Positions 8,708-17,353 of a DNA stretch of 64,000 bases are shown in pieces. Source of the stretch: DASQFI01 sp035633215 (GTDB lineage Bacteria > Acidobacteriota > Vicinamibacteria > Vicinamibacterales > SCN-69-37); contig DASQFI010000045.1 in NCBI GenBank assembly GCA_035633215.1, positions 124,001-188,000 of the forward strand, read 5' to 3'. The stretch's first letter is position 1. Every line of letters begins with the position of its first letter. Made by a program: the position numbers and the translations under genes. The notes under the pieces were generated by a model. The model was not told the DNA's origin, did not search any database, and saw nothing but the letters and a program-made list of their open reading frames with translations.

Positions 8708-10072
8708 TCACCCCGCCAGGACGCCGGCGGCGGCGCCCACGACTTCTCCGCGAAGGCTGTTTGGCGCCGCGGCCGTGATCAAGACCGGCTGCAACGTGTT
8801 CAGCCATTCGGGCAGCCCAGGAAAGTTCACGACCGTGTTGCCCGACGTGCGCCCGGCCAGTTCGTGGCCGCGCCGACGCGACGAGGCGTCCACCAGAACT
8901 TCGAAGACCCGGCCAACAGCCTGTTCGTGCCACTCGAACTGGATCTCCGCCTGCAGCCGCTGCAGCGCGACGATCCGCTTCGTCTTCTCCACCTCAGGTA
9001 CATCGTCCGGCATGCGCTTCAACGCCAGCGTGTTCGGCCGCGGCGAGTACTTGAACGAAAACATCGAGTGATACCGGACCCGGCGGACCAGATCGAGCGT
9101 GAGCTCGAAGTCCTCCGCAGTCTCGCCCGGGAATCCCACGATCATGTCGGTCGAAATCGCGATGCCCGGCACGGCCGCGCGCAGGCGATCGACGAGCGCA
9201 AAGTAGTCCTCGCGCGTGTGCCGGCGCCGCATCGATTGCAGGACGCGATTGGATCCTGACTGGACCGGCAGGTGAAGGTGCTTGCAGACCGTTGGCAAGC
9301 CCCGAATCGCCTGAATGAGCCGATCGGTGACATGGCGCGGATGCGGGCTCGCGAATCGAATGCGATCGATGCCGTCGATGGCATTCACGCGCTCGAGGAG
9401 CGCCGCGAAATCGCACGCCGGATCGTCCGGGGCCTGGTAGTGGTTCACGATCTGGCCGAGCAGCTGCACCTCGCGATGTCCCGTCCGGGCGGCTTCGCGC
9501 ACTTCGTCGAGGATGTCCGCGACGGGCCGCATGCGCTCGTGCCCGCGCGTGTACGGCACCACGCAGAAGGCGCAGAACTCGTTGCAGCCCTCGATGATGG
9601 TCACGCGCGCGCGGACGGGATCGGCATGACGCGTCACGCCGAGCGGGAATGAGACATCCTCGTGCGGGTTGATGTCGACGACGCGCCGCCGCGTTCGAAT
9701 GGCGGCATCGACCAGCCTGGGCAGTTCCTTGAGGCGCTGGGTGCCGACGACGACATCAATCGAGGAATCGCGGCGCAGCATCCGATCGCCTTCCTGCTGC
9801 GCGACGCATCCCATCACGGCGACCACCCTTCGACTGTGCTCAGGGCCTGCTGGCTGTTCGTCTCGGGTCAATTCGCGGATCTCGCCAAGTCGTGAATAGA
9901 CCTTCTCGGCTGCGCGTTCTCGCACGCTGCACGTGTTGATGACGACGAGATCCGCGGCGCGTTCGTCGTCGGTGGGCTCGTAGCCGTCCTGCTCGAGCAG
10001 CCCGGAGACACGTTCGGCGTCGTGGAAGTTCATCTGACAGCCGAACGTCTCGATGAAGTACTTACGCGCCAC
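8708..10072 (-). CDS. miaB: tRNA-2-methylthio-N6-dimethylallyladenosine synthase
   Basis: A radical-SAM methylthiotransferase that modifies A37 of tRNAs reading UNN codons. The N-terminal UPF0004 domain has three cluster Cys (FGCQMN, NTCSVRE, VMGCVAQQEG). The radical-SAM site is GCNEFCAFCVVPYTRG, and a TRAM domain ends the 454-residue protein. The GTG at 10072 (ARKYFIETFGCQ) is preceded by AAGG and overlaps the recN stop by 11 nt. A GTG-free upstream extension would add a basic tail without family support. A short insertion (QPAGPEHSRR) just before VMGC is encoded by a dispersed repeat; see 9826-9847. Confidence 0.95.
   Translation of the reverse strand: MARKYFIETFGCQMNFHDAERVSGLLEQDGYEPTDDERAADLVVINTCSVRERAAEKVYSRLGEIRELTRDEQPAGPEHSRRVVAVMGCVAQQEGDRMLRRDSSIDVVVGTQRLKELPRLVDAAIRTRRRVVDINPHEDVSFPLGVTRHADPVRARVTIIEGCNEFCAFCVVPYTRGHERMRPVADILDEVREAARTGHREVQLLGQIVNHYQAPDDPACDFAALLERVNAIDGIDRIRFASPHPRHVTDRLIQAIRGLPTVCKHLHLPVQSGSNRVLQSMRRRHTREDYFALVDRLRAAVPGIAISTDMIVGFPGETAEDFELTLDLVRRVRYHSMFSFKYSPRPNTLALKRMPDDVPEVEKTKRIVALQRLQAEIQFEWHEQAVGRVFEVLVDASSRRRGHELAGRTSGNTVVNFPGLPEWLNTLQPVLITAAAPNSLRGEVVGAAAGVLAG
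9826..9847. repeat. CCTTCGACTGTGCTCAGGGCC dispersed repeat inside miaB
   Basis: The motif lies within the miaB frame and encodes the GPEHSRR peptide on the minus strand, at a place where other MiaB proteins have no extra residues. A related sequence is found inside hpf at 23381-23400. CTTCGACT..GCTC.GGG-like repeats are common in large GC-rich genomes; here two copies are carried in frame by conserved genes. Confidence 0.6.
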
Positions 10073-11753
10073 TGCGCCGACCTTTCGCTTTCGCCATCCG
10101 CGGGGTTTCGCCTTTTGCCTTTGCTTCGCCATCCCGGCGAATCGCCAGGAGATCTCGAGCGGACGCGAGCACGCTCGGTGTCACTTCAACGCCTGCAATC
10201 ATGCGCGCGAGCTCCCCTTCCCTGCCCGAGTCGTCCAGGCGCGTGAGCGACGTCAGCGTCCGGCCGCCACGAACGTGTTTGGCTGTGTGGAAGTGTACGC
10301 CGGCCCGGGCCGCGATCTGCGCGAGATGCGTAATACAAATGACCTGATGGCGCCGGCCAAGCGCCTGGAGGCGCGCGCCAACGGCATCCGCCGCGGCGCC
10401 ACCGATTCCCACGTCCACTTCGTCGAACACCAGGGTGCGACCGGGCTCGTCGTGCTTCGCGAGGGTCCGGAGCGCCAGCATCACGCGCGACAGCTCGCCG
10501 CCGGAGGCAATCGCGGCCAGCGGCCGAAGCTCCTCGCCGGGGTTCGGCGAGAAAAACAGCTCGACGTCGTCAGTGCCGCGGTTGGTCCAGGTGTCCGGTG
10601 ACGGCATCTCGGCGACCCGGACATCGAGCCGCGCGTTGGGCATCGCCAGTTCCGCGAGATCGGATTCGAGGGCGTGACCCAGTCGTCGGGCTGCGGTCCG
10701 ACGAGCTGCGGAGAGCTCTCGCGCGGCGTGCAGGAACGACGCGCGTGTGTCGCGGGCGCGCGATTCGAGCTCCGCGGTCCGCTCTTCTCCCGCTCCAAGT
10801 TCGGCCAGCTCGTCGCGGAGCGCGCGTTGACGGTCGAGCACGGCTTCGAGCGTCGGACCGTATTTCTTCTTGAGCCGCTCGAGCGCGGCCAGGCGATCTT
10901 CGACCGTCTGCAATCGCTCAGGCGCGTCGAGCCCGGCGGAATACGAACGGAGGAAAAACGCGAGGTCCTCGAGCTTCGATTTGATATCGTCGCGTTGATC
11001 GACGTACGGCGCGAAGCGCGGATCCAGAGCGGAGAGATCCGAGAGACGCTTCCAGACGACGGCGAGCGCAGAGAGCGCAGCCTCTTCGCCCTCGTACAAG
11101 CTCGAGTACGCGTCGGACGACAGGCGCGACAGCCGATCGGCGTTGGCCAGTACAACGCGTTCGGCCGCGAGCGTCTCGTCTTCTCCGGCCTGCGGCGCAA
11201 TCTGATCGATTTCCTGCAGCTGAAACGACGCCATTTCGATCCGCGCCCGTTTTTCGCGGTCGTCGAGCTGCGTGCGCGCGAGGGCGGATTCGGCGGCTCG
11301 CCAGTGATCGAAGTGTCCAGTCACTTCGGCGACGCGATCGCCATGCCCGGCAAACTCGTCGAGAACGGCGGCGTGCTCGGCCGGATCGAGCAGTGTTTGA
11401 TGTTCGTGTTGACCGTGCAGATCGATCAGCGTCGCGCCGAGCTCGCGGAGCGCGGCCGTCGTCGCGAGCGCGTCGTCGATGAACGCGCGGCTGCGGCCCT
11501 GCGCGGAGACCTCGCGGCGCACGATCACTTCGTGGCCGCCGTGACGCTCGAAGATCGCCTGAATACTCGCGGCGGATTCGCCGGTGCGCACCAGGTCCGC
11601 GCTCGCGCGGCCGCCCACGAGCAGGTCGATGGCGTCGACGATGACGGACTTTCCGGCGCCGGTTTCGCCGGTGAGGACGTTCAACCCAGGTTCGAACTCC
11701 ACTTCGAGACGTTCGATCACTGCCAGATGCCGCACGCCGAGGAAGCGAAGCAT
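10062..11753 (-). CDS. recN: DNA repair protein RecN
   Basis: An SMC-like ATPase acting in double-strand-break repair. The 563 residues hold the N-terminal ATPase half with GLNVLTGETGAGKSVIVDAI (Walker A) and LIDLHGQHEHQTLL. A central coiled coil spans about 150-370. The C-terminal half has AIASGGELSRVMLAL (ABC signature) and TLVFDEVDVGIGG (Walker B), then THLAQIAA. The start MLRFLGVRHLAVIERL is the standard N-terminus. Its 3' end overlaps miaB. It is divergent from the tol operon, with 118 bp between. Confidence 0.97.
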   Translation of the reverse strand: MLRFLGVRHLAVIERLEVEFEPGLNVLTGETGAGKSVIVDAIDLLVGGRASADLVRTGESAASIQAIFERHGGHEVIVRREVSAQGRSRAFIDDALATTAALRELGATLIDLHGQHEHQTLLDPAEHAAVLDEFAGHGDRVAEVTGHFDHWRAAESALARTQLDDREKRARIEMASFQLQEIDQIAPQAGEDETLAAERVVLANADRLSRLSSDAYSSLYEGEEAALSALAVVWKRLSDLSALDPRFAPYVDQRDDIKSKLEDLAFFLRSYSAGLDAPERLQTVEDRLAALERLKKKYGPTLEAVLDRQRALRDELAELGAGEERTAELESRARDTRASFLHAARELSAARRTAARRLGHALESDLAELAMPNARLDVRVAEMPSPDTWTNRGTDDVELFFSPNPGEELRPLAAIASGGELSRVMLALRTLAKHDEPGRTLVFDEVDVGIGGAAADAVGARLQALGRRHQVICITHLAQIAARAGVHFHTAKHVRGGRTLTSLTRLDDSGREGELARMIAGVEVTPSVLASARDLLAIRRDGEAKAKGETPRMAKAKGRRSGA

Positions 11754-11785
11754 GTCGAAACCGGAACTCCCATGGTATCAAACCT

Positions 11786-11814
11786 TTGACAGCGATCAGG
11801 TCGCATGTTACGCT
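11786..11814 (+). promoter_or_regulatory. Predicted sigma-70 promoter of the tol-pal operon
   Basis: A perfect TTGACA -35 box at 11786-11791 is followed, after 17 bp, by TACGCT at 11809-11814. The first gene starts at 11872, leaving a leader of about 50 nt with GGAGG before the TTG. The -10 box is weak (3 of 6 consensus bases), so the call rests mainly on the -35 and spacing. Confidence 0.5.
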
Positions 11815-11871
11815 ACGGGCGTTCGCGCTGTTTCCCAGCGGCGCTTCACCACTTGTTGAGTGGAGGTCTAG

Positions 11872-12630
11872 TTGCGCGCGCTCGGAACGCTGGTCCTGGC
11901 GATCCAGGATCAGGGCATAGCCGCAGGCTCAGCGGAAGCGGCCTCACGCCGGACTGACATCGTCTCCCTGATTCTCAGCGCCGACCCGGTCGTCAAGGCC
12001 GTGCTCGCCACGCTGGTGCTCTTCTCCGTCGTCTCCTGGGGGATCATTCTCTACAAGCAGCGTCAGCTGCGTCGCGCGTCGAAGCAGACGGCGACGTTCC
12101 TCGACGTGTTTCGCAAGAGCAGCCGATTCTCCGAAGTGCAGTCGGTGTGCGCAAGCCTGCCGTCGAGTCCGCTCGTCGGACTGTTTCAGTCCGGCTACGC
12201 GGAGCTCAACGCTCAGCTGCGTTCGGCGGCCGACAAGCCGGGGACGCCGGCGCCACGTCCAACCCTCAGGAGTCTGGAGGCCGTGGACCGCGCCCTGCTG
12301 AGAGCGTCGACGACCGAGGTGGCCAAGCTGGAGCACCGCGTGCCGTTTCTCGCGACGACGGCATCGATCACGCCGTACATCGGCCTGTTCGGCACGGTGT
12401 GGGGGATCATGTCGTCCTTCCAGGAGATTGCCGACAAGGGCTCGACGAGTCTTGGCGTCGTCGCGCCGGGTATCGCCGAGGCGCTGGTCGCCACGGCCGC
12501 CGGGTTGTTCGCGGCGATCCCGGCCGTGTACTTCTACAACGATCTGACGAGCCACGTGAAAGCGTTCTCGAACGAGATGGAGGACTTCTCGATGGAGTTC
12601 CTCACGATCGCGGAACGGAACTTTACTTAG
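11872..12630 (+). CDS. tolQ: TolQ/ExbB-family proton channel protein
   Basis: The inner-membrane stator subunit that, with TolR, couples proton flow to TolA movement at the division septum. The 252 residues include a first TM helix around 40-62 (VVKAVLATLVLFSVVSWGII), a cytoplasmic domain, and the conserved MotA/TolQ/ExbB core with ITPYIGLFGTVWGIMSSF and IAEALVATAAGLFAAIPAV. The start is TTG, preceded by GGAGG with 6-nt spacing. The TAG stop (12628-12630) coincides with the first bases of an inserted inverted-repeat element that separates this gene from tolR. Confidence 0.93.
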   Translation: MRALGTLVLAIQDQGIAAGSAEAASRRTDIVSLILSADPVVKAVLATLVLFSVVSWGIILYKQRQLRRASKQTATFLDVFRKSSRFSEVQSVCASLPSSPLVGLFQSGYAELNAQLRSAADKPGTPAPRPTLRSLEAVDRALLRASTTEVAKLEHRVPFLATTASITPYIGLFGTVWGIMSSFQEIADKGSTSLGVVAPGIAEALVATAAGLFAAIPAVYFYNDLTSHVKAFSNEMEDFSMEFLTIAERNFT

Positions 12631-12733
12631 TGCCGTTCCAACTTAATGCACCGATGAACGCGCTCCCTCACTCCAGCCACCCGGGCCACCTCGAGAGCGT
12701 TGCCTCTTGGCGGCGCAAGTTGGAACGGCACTA
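12628..12733. mobile_element. 106-bp MITE-like element with 17-bp terminal inverted repeats (GIY-YIG element family)
   Basis: Perfect 17-bp inverted repeats, TAGTGCCGTTCCAACTT (12628-12644) and its complement (12717-12733), bound a 72-bp interior without a gene. The right 31 bases (12703-12733) match the right end of the GIY-YIG element (20830-20860) at 29 positions. TA lies at both outer edges, and removing one TA plus the element would leave TAG as the tolQ stop followed by ATCG and the tolR ATG. It therefore looks like a non-autonomous copy inserted exactly at the tolQ stop codon. Confidence 0.8.
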
Positions 12734-12738
12734 GATCG

Positions 12739-13215
12739 ATGCCGAAGCTCGAGCCGATTCCGAACGCGCCGGGCCGGGCAAGCGGACGCCGCGCGCGGGC
12801 GATGCGGGTCTCAAGCTCGCTGGCCGAGATCAACGTCGTGCCGCTCGTGGACGTGATGCTCGTGCTGCTCGTCATCTTCATGGTGGCCGCGCCGATGATG
12901 ACGCAAGGGTTGCCGATCCAGCTGCCCGAGGCGCGTAAAGCGCAAGCGCTCGATGCGCAGCCGATCGAGATCACGATCCCGGCGCAGTTTCGCAAGGACA
13001 AGCAGGTGTACATCGGAAAGGATCCGGTGCCGCTGCAGTTTCTGCACGAGCGCGTGCGACAGGCGCTGACGAGTCAGTTGAATCCGGACGTGACGCTGGC
13101 CGGAGACGGCAGCATCACGTATCAGGAGCTGATCACGGTCATCGATCGTTTGAAGGAAGGCGGCGTGCGGCACGTCGGCTTGAAGTCGCAGCCGCCGATC
13201 GGAAAGATGCCATGA
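12739..13215 (+). CDS. tolR: TolR/ExbD-family protein
   Basis: The partner of TolQ in the proton-driven Tol motor. The 158-residue protein has a basic cytoplasmic N-terminus, then SSLAEINVVPLVDVMLVLLVIFMVAAPMM, where the Asp of PLVDVMLVLL is the proton-carrying residue of the single TM helix. A periplasmic ExbD/TolR domain follows. The ATG at 12739 comes 6 nt after the inverted-repeat element and has no obvious Shine-Dalgarno site. Expression may rely on readthrough of the element or on the later Met before RVSSSLAEIN. The stop overlaps the next gene by ATGA. Confidence 0.93.
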   Translation: MPKLEPIPNAPGRASGRRARAMRVSSSLAEINVVPLVDVMLVLLVIFMVAAPMMTQGLPIQLPEARKAQALDAQPIEITIPAQFRKDKQVYIGKDPVPLQFLHERVRQALTSQLNPDVTLAGDGSITYQELITVIDRLKEGGVRHVGLKSQPPIGKMP

Positions 13216-13979
13216 GAGCCGCGGTCGATGACGTCATCGCGATGCGCGGATTGGATGTGCGTGGGCTCAACCGGATGATGAGCGTCTCGCTGGCCGTGCA
13301 CGTCGCCGCGCTGCTGGTGCTGTTCGTGGTGCCGCGGGACTGGATCGGGAAGCAGAAGGTGAATCCGATCCTGATGTCGATCAGCCTGGACGCGCCGGAG
13401 GGGGACAAGACGGGGGGGATGAACCCCGCGCCTCCGCGGCCGATAGAAAAGGAAGCACCGACGCCCAAGCGTCCGGAGCCGATCCGGCCGGCGGCGCCGA
13501 AGTCAGACGTCATGGCGGTGCCGACGAAGACGCCGCCAAAACCCACGACATCGGCCAAGCCTCCGGCACCCATCGCGCGTCCACCGACGACGGGCCTTCA
13601 GGTTCGTCCCGGAACGTCGCTGGCCGAGACCGGGTCGAAGACGCAGGGCACGGGGCTGGCGATGGGCGGCGGGACGGGCGCGGCGGCGTTTATGGAGGCA
13701 GTCGACTTCTGCTGCATGGAGTGGGCGCAGGAAATGCTCCGCGAGATCCGTGCAAGATGGCGCAACAACCAGAGCGATCGCGGCGAGACGATCTTGAAGT
13801 TCACCGTGCTGCGTAATGGCACGATCACCGAGGTCGAGGTTGAAAAGCCCAGCGGCAGCGGCATCCTGGATCGCGTGTCGCAGGATGCGTTGCCGCCGAA
13901 GCTGGCGCAGCCGCTACCGAAGCAGTATCCAGAGGAGCGCCTTGTGATCCACCTCAAGTTTCCCTACCAGGCCCGATGA
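13212..13979 (+). CDS. tolA: TolA/TonB-like energy transducer
   Basis: The 255-residue protein has one TM helix (about 23-42, MSVSLAVHVAALLVLFVV), a Pro/Lys/Ala-rich periplasmic linker (about 65-140) and a C-terminal domain with EIRARWRNNQ..GETILKFTVLRNGTI, the TonB/TolA C-terminal fold. Its position between tolR and tolB identifies it as TolA rather than TonB. It is shorter than the enterobacterial TolA because the helical spacer is replaced by a short proline-rich one. ATGA overlaps join it to both neighbours. Two adjacent Cys in VDFCCMEWAQ are unusual for a TolA C-terminal domain. Confidence 0.85.
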   Translation: MRAAVDDVIAMRGLDVRGLNRMMSVSLAVHVAALLVLFVVPRDWIGKQKVNPILMSISLDAPEGDKTGGMNPAPPRPIEKEAPTPKRPEPIRPAAPKSDVMAVPTKTPPKPTTSAKPPAPIARPPTTGLQVRPGTSLAETGSKTQGTGLAMGGGTGAAAFMEAVDFCCMEWAQEMLREIRARWRNNQSDRGETILKFTVLRNGTITEVEVEKPSGSGILDRVSQDALPPKLAQPLPKQYPEERLVIHLKFPYQAR

Positions 13980-15448
13980 TGCTGAAACACCTACTCGTCG
14001 TTGTTGGAGTCGGGATCGCCACTGTCACGGGGCTGACGACGCCCGCGCCAAGACCTGCCGAGATCGTTGCGCGGGCGACTCAGGATCCCGCGCGGCCCCC
14101 GCAGAAGCAGCAGTCCGAGCTGGTCCTGGCGCTCGACAATCCCAGCTATCAGCCGCGCATCGGGATTCCCGATTTCATCGCGACGGGCGGCGACGCGGAG
14201 CTCCAGACGGCCGCGAAGATGCTGGCCGACGTTCTGGCGGCCGACCTGGACTTCGAACGCGAGTTCCTCGTGGTCGATCGGAAGGCGTCGGCGGCCATTC
14301 CGCCCGCCGCGACGCCTGAAGCGATCAACTTCGATCGATGGCGTCAGCTCGGGGCCGATTTCGTCGTCTATGCGACCATGCGGCGCGCCGGGGCGGAGTT
14401 CACGGTCGATCTCAAGCTCCTGCTCGCGCGGGGCACGCCGCCCGGCCAGCAGCGGTTCGGGTCAGAGTACTCAAAGTGCGCGATGAGCAACCCGCGGTAC
14501 TGCGCGCACTTCATCGCCGACGACATGCACATGAAGATCCGGCAGGTGCTCGGCGTCGCGCGGACGAAGATCGCGTTCGCGTCCGATCGCGATGCCACGC
14601 GCCAGAGCGGCCGGTTCGATCCGGGATCGATCGGCAAGGAGATCTACATCTCGGACTACGACGGGGCGAACCAGCGTGCCGCGACGGCCAACCGGTCGCT
14701 CAACATCAACCCGACGTGGCTGCCCGACGCGCGCGGCCTCGCGTACGCCTCGTATGTCTCCAAGTTTCCCGACATCTACGTGAGCCTGTTCGACGGCCGC
14801 CCGCCGACGCGGCCGGCGGGCGGCACCGACGCGATTCAGAACACGCTGCCTGCGGTCTCGCCCGACGGCACGCGGATCGCCTTCGCGTCCGGCCGCGGGG
14901 GACGCTACGACGTGTACCTCGTCAATCGCGACGGCAGCAACCCGCGCAACCTGACGCCGAACACGCCGAACTCCGACGAAGGTGCGCCGACGTGGTCCCC
15001 CACGGGCAGCCAGATCGCGTTCACGTCCGATCGCACCGGCACGAACCAGATCTGGGTCGTCAGCGCCGATGGACTCGGATTGCCCAAACGCCTCACGTCC
15101 GATCAGCACTCCGACGCGCCGACGTGGTCGTCTCTGAACTACATCGCGTTCACGCTTGGCAGCGGTCCCGGCCACGACATCGCGGTGATCGATTTGTCGA
15201 AGATGGAAGTGCGCGTGCTGACCGACGGCATCGGCTCGAACAAGCAGCCGACGGTCGCGCCGAACGCCCGTCACATCGCATTCGTGACGACGCGTTGGGG
15301 CCGCGAGCAGATCGGGATTCTCGACTACCCGACCGGCAAGAGCTACCGTCGCGTCACCGAATCTGGCAACAACACGTTTCCCGACTGGTCGCCCGTGCCA
15401 GGCGGCACATCAACCGCCACCAACAAAACTGCGAGGGTTCCACAATGA
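13976..15448 (+). CDS. tolB: Tol-Pal system protein TolB
   Basis: A periplasmic six-bladed beta-propeller that binds Pal and TolA. The 490 residues start with a Sec-type signal peptide (about 1-25) and an N-terminal TolB domain (FIATGGDAELQTAAKMLADVLAADLDFERE). WD40/PD40 repeats follow, seen as IAFASDR.., ISDYDGANQRAAT, VSPDGTRIAFASGR, WSPTGSQIAFTSDR and VAPNARHIAFVTTR. Length is somewhat above the E. coli protein (430) because of a longer N-terminal region. It overlaps tolA and pal by 4 nt each. Confidence 0.96.
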   Translation: MMLKHLLVVVGVGIATVTGLTTPAPRPAEIVARATQDPARPPQKQQSELVLALDNPSYQPRIGIPDFIATGGDAELQTAAKMLADVLAADLDFEREFLVVDRKASAAIPPAATPEAINFDRWRQLGADFVVYATMRRAGAEFTVDLKLLLARGTPPGQQRFGSEYSKCAMSNPRYCAHFIADDMHMKIRQVLGVARTKIAFASDRDATRQSGRFDPGSIGKEIYISDYDGANQRAATANRSLNINPTWLPDARGLAYASYVSKFPDIYVSLFDGRPPTRPAGGTDAIQNTLPAVSPDGTRIAFASGRGGRYDVYLVNRDGSNPRNLTPNTPNSDEGAPTWSPTGSQIAFTSDRTGTNQIWVVSADGLGLPKRLTSDQHSDAPTWSSLNYIAFTLGSGPGHDIAVIDLSKMEVRVLTDGIGSNKQPTVAPNARHIAFVTTRWGREQIGILDYPTGKSYRRVTESGNNTFPDWSPVPGGTSTATNKTARVPQ

Positions 15449-16026
15449 GAAATGCTTTCTCGCGTCTGACGATCGCTGCCGCCGTTCTGGCGATGTGCGC
15501 CGCATGCGGCGGCAAGAAACCGCCGACGACGACCGCCAGCAGCGCTCCGAATCCGTTCCCAGCTTCCTCGGCGACCGACACGACGCCCGTGAGCACGCCG
15601 CGCCCGCCGGACGCGCTGCCGGTGCCGCCCGACGTCAACCCGAACACGCGGCCCTACGACAACCTGAGCCCGGACGACATCAACAAGCAGGCGATCCTGA
15701 AGCCCGTGTTCTTCGCGTACGACAGCGACGAGATCGACGAGGCCGGGCGCAAGACCCTCGACAGCAACGCGCAGATCCTGAAGGAGTACAAAGGCTGGGT
15801 GCTCACCGTCGAAGGCCATTGTGACGAGCGAGGCACACCCGAATACAATCTGTCTTTGGGCGATCGGCGCGCGCAAGCCGCGAAGACCTATCTGCTGTCG
15901 CTCGGCATCAACGCCGACCGGCTCAAGACGGTCAGTTACGGCAAGGAGTTCCCGTACAACCCCGGTCATGACGAGTCGTCCTGGACGCAGAATCGACGGG
16001 CGCAGTTCATGGTGACGGCTAAGTAA
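15445..16026 (+). CDS. pal: Peptidoglycan-associated lipoprotein Pal
   Basis: The outer-membrane lipoprotein that binds peptidoglycan and TolB. The 193 residues contain a lipoprotein signal ending at the MCAAC lipobox (Cys about 24), a Pro/Thr-rich linker (about 30-75), and an OmpA-like domain with VFFAYDSDEID, LTVEGHCDERGTPEYNLSLGDRRA and VSYGKEFP. The Asp and Arg that bind diaminopimelate are present. The start ATG overlaps the tolB stop and has GAGGG upstream. Confidence 0.96.
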   Translation: MRNAFSRLTIAAAVLAMCAACGGKKPPTTTASSAPNPFPASSATDTTPVSTPRPPDALPVPPDVNPNTRPYDNLSPDDINKQAILKPVFFAYDSDEIDEAGRKTLDSNAQILKEYKGWVLTVEGHCDERGTPEYNLSLGDRRAQAAKTYLLSLGINADRLKTVSYGKEFPYNPGHDESSWTQNRRAQFMVTAK

Positions 16027-16059
16027 GGAGCTCGGGCCGCCCAGGCTCGACGGAAACCG

Positions 16060-16908
16060 ATGAGGCTCACTCGATCGTTGCTCATGCTTCTGCTGCTCGC
16101 CGGCGCCGCGGTGCCGGCGCGAGCGCAGAACCGTCAGGACCTGCAGATGCTCGCCGACATGCGGCTCCTGCAGGAAAACGTGGCGAAGCTGCAGCTCACC
16201 GTGAACATCCTGCTCGAACAGCTGAAGGCCACCAACGCGCAGGTGGACGCGAACAAGAATCTGGGCCAGAAGCTCCACGCCGAGCAGATGGTGCAGATCA
16301 AGGACATCGCGCAGAACATGTCCGTGCTGAACGAGAAGCTGGCCGACAGCAGCGTCAACGTCCTGAAGCTCACGCAGGAAATGAACTCGATTCGATCGGC
16401 GATCGCGATGCAGTCCACGCTGCTCAATCAGATTCTTGGCCTGCTGCAGCCGCCGCTCGCGCCGACAATCCCGCCTGGCGGCGGGACGGGCGGCGAGACC
16501 ACGCCGCCGCCGGCCGGCAGCGCATCGATGCCGGCCTCCCCGGCCGCGCACTACAACGAGGCGTGGGGCTACTACACCGCGAACAAGTTCGATCTGGCGA
16601 TTCAGGCGTACGAAGAGGCGCTGCAGAAATTTCCCGAGTGGCCCGACGCGCCGATCGCGCAGCTCAACATCGGCAACGCGTATTACCAGCTGCGCCGCGA
16701 CAAGGAGGCGATCCAGGCCTTCAACGTCGTGATCACGAAGTACCGGACGTCCGACGCGGTGCCCGAGGCGTACTTTGGACAAGGGCTCGCGTACGAGCGG
16801 CTCGGTCAGAAAGCCAACGCGCTGAAGAACTACGATCTCATCATCCAGCGCTATCCGAAGAGCGACGCCGCGCTGCTCGCCAAGCAAGGAATAACGCGCG
16901 TCAAATGA
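16060..16908 (+). CDS. CpoB/YbgF-like Tol-associated periplasmic protein
   Basis: The 282-residue protein has a signal peptide ending near ARA-QN (residue 22), a coiled-coil region (about 30-130), a Gly/Pro linker, and TPR repeats in the last 120 residues (AWGYYTANKFDLAIQAYEEAL, AQLNIGNAYYQLRRDKEAI, YFGQGLAYERLGQKANAL). This order matches CpoB/YbgF, which ties Tol function to peptidoglycan synthesis. As usual it closes the tol-pal cluster. Confidence 0.9.
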   Translation: MRLTRSLLMLLLLAGAAVPARAQNRQDLQMLADMRLLQENVAKLQLTVNILLEQLKATNAQVDANKNLGQKLHAEQMVQIKDIAQNMSVLNEKLADSSVNVLKLTQEMNSIRSAIAMQSTLLNQILGLLQPPLAPTIPPGGGTGGETTPPPAGSASMPASPAAHYNEAWGYYTANKFDLAIQAYEEALQKFPEWPDAPIAQLNIGNAYYQLRRDKEAIQAFNVVITKYRTSDAVPEAYFGQGLAYERLGQKANALKNYDLIIQRYPKSDAALLAKQGITRVK

Positions 16909-16911
16909 CCG

Positions 16912-17170
16912 TAATCTGAAATCTGGAATCTTGGAATCTGCAATCTGCATCAGCAATCGGGGAATCGGGGACGCTGGAATCTATCGGGGAATCTCGAATC
17001 TATCGCGGGATCCGGCAACTCGGGGTTGGATTCCAGATCCGATAGATGTCAGATCTCCCGATAGATGTCAGATCTCCCGATAGATTGCAGATTCCCCGAT
17101 AGATTCCAGATTCCAGATCTCCCGATTGCTGATGCAGATTTCAGATTCCAGTTTCCAGATTTCAGATTGC
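16912..17170. repeat. Large imperfect inverted-repeat array of GAATC/ATCTG units between cpoB and ssb
   Basis: The 445-bp gap between cpoB and ssb is filled mostly by short AT-richer words (ATCTGGAATC, GATAGATGTCAGATCTCCC and variants). They are arranged so that the left half is roughly the reverse complement of the right. The best arms are ATCTGCATCAGCAATCGGG (16943-16961) and its exact complement at 17121-17139. Inside are tandem units such as CCCGATAGATGTCAGATCT. No coding frame is seen. RNA from either strand could fold into a long hairpin. Confidence 0.85.
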
Positions 17171-17353
17171 CTCGCGTCGGCAACAGCAGTTGACAACCGC
17201 CGACGCCTGCAGTTGCCTCTAGCCTCCCGCCAGCACTTCAGATAGGCTCAAAGCGATCTCGCCACGGCCGCGCGACGGACTTCCCTTCTCGTCCTCTTTT
17301 CCGCGCCCGCCGTCGCGACCAGCAGTTTCAATTTCCAACGGAAGGACACACGA

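Noticed and set aside
10073..10132. Longer miaB start at 10132 (20 extra basic codons)
   Set aside because: These codons lie wholly inside recN's 3' end, have no family counterpart, and the GTG at 10072 has an AAGG site and begins at the conserved N-terminus.
17190..17218. Promoter of ssb (TTGACA at 17190-17195)
   Set aside because: The -35 is perfect, but the hexamer 17 bp downstream (TTGCCT) is poor and the distance to the gene is over 130 bp, so it is not listed as a feature.
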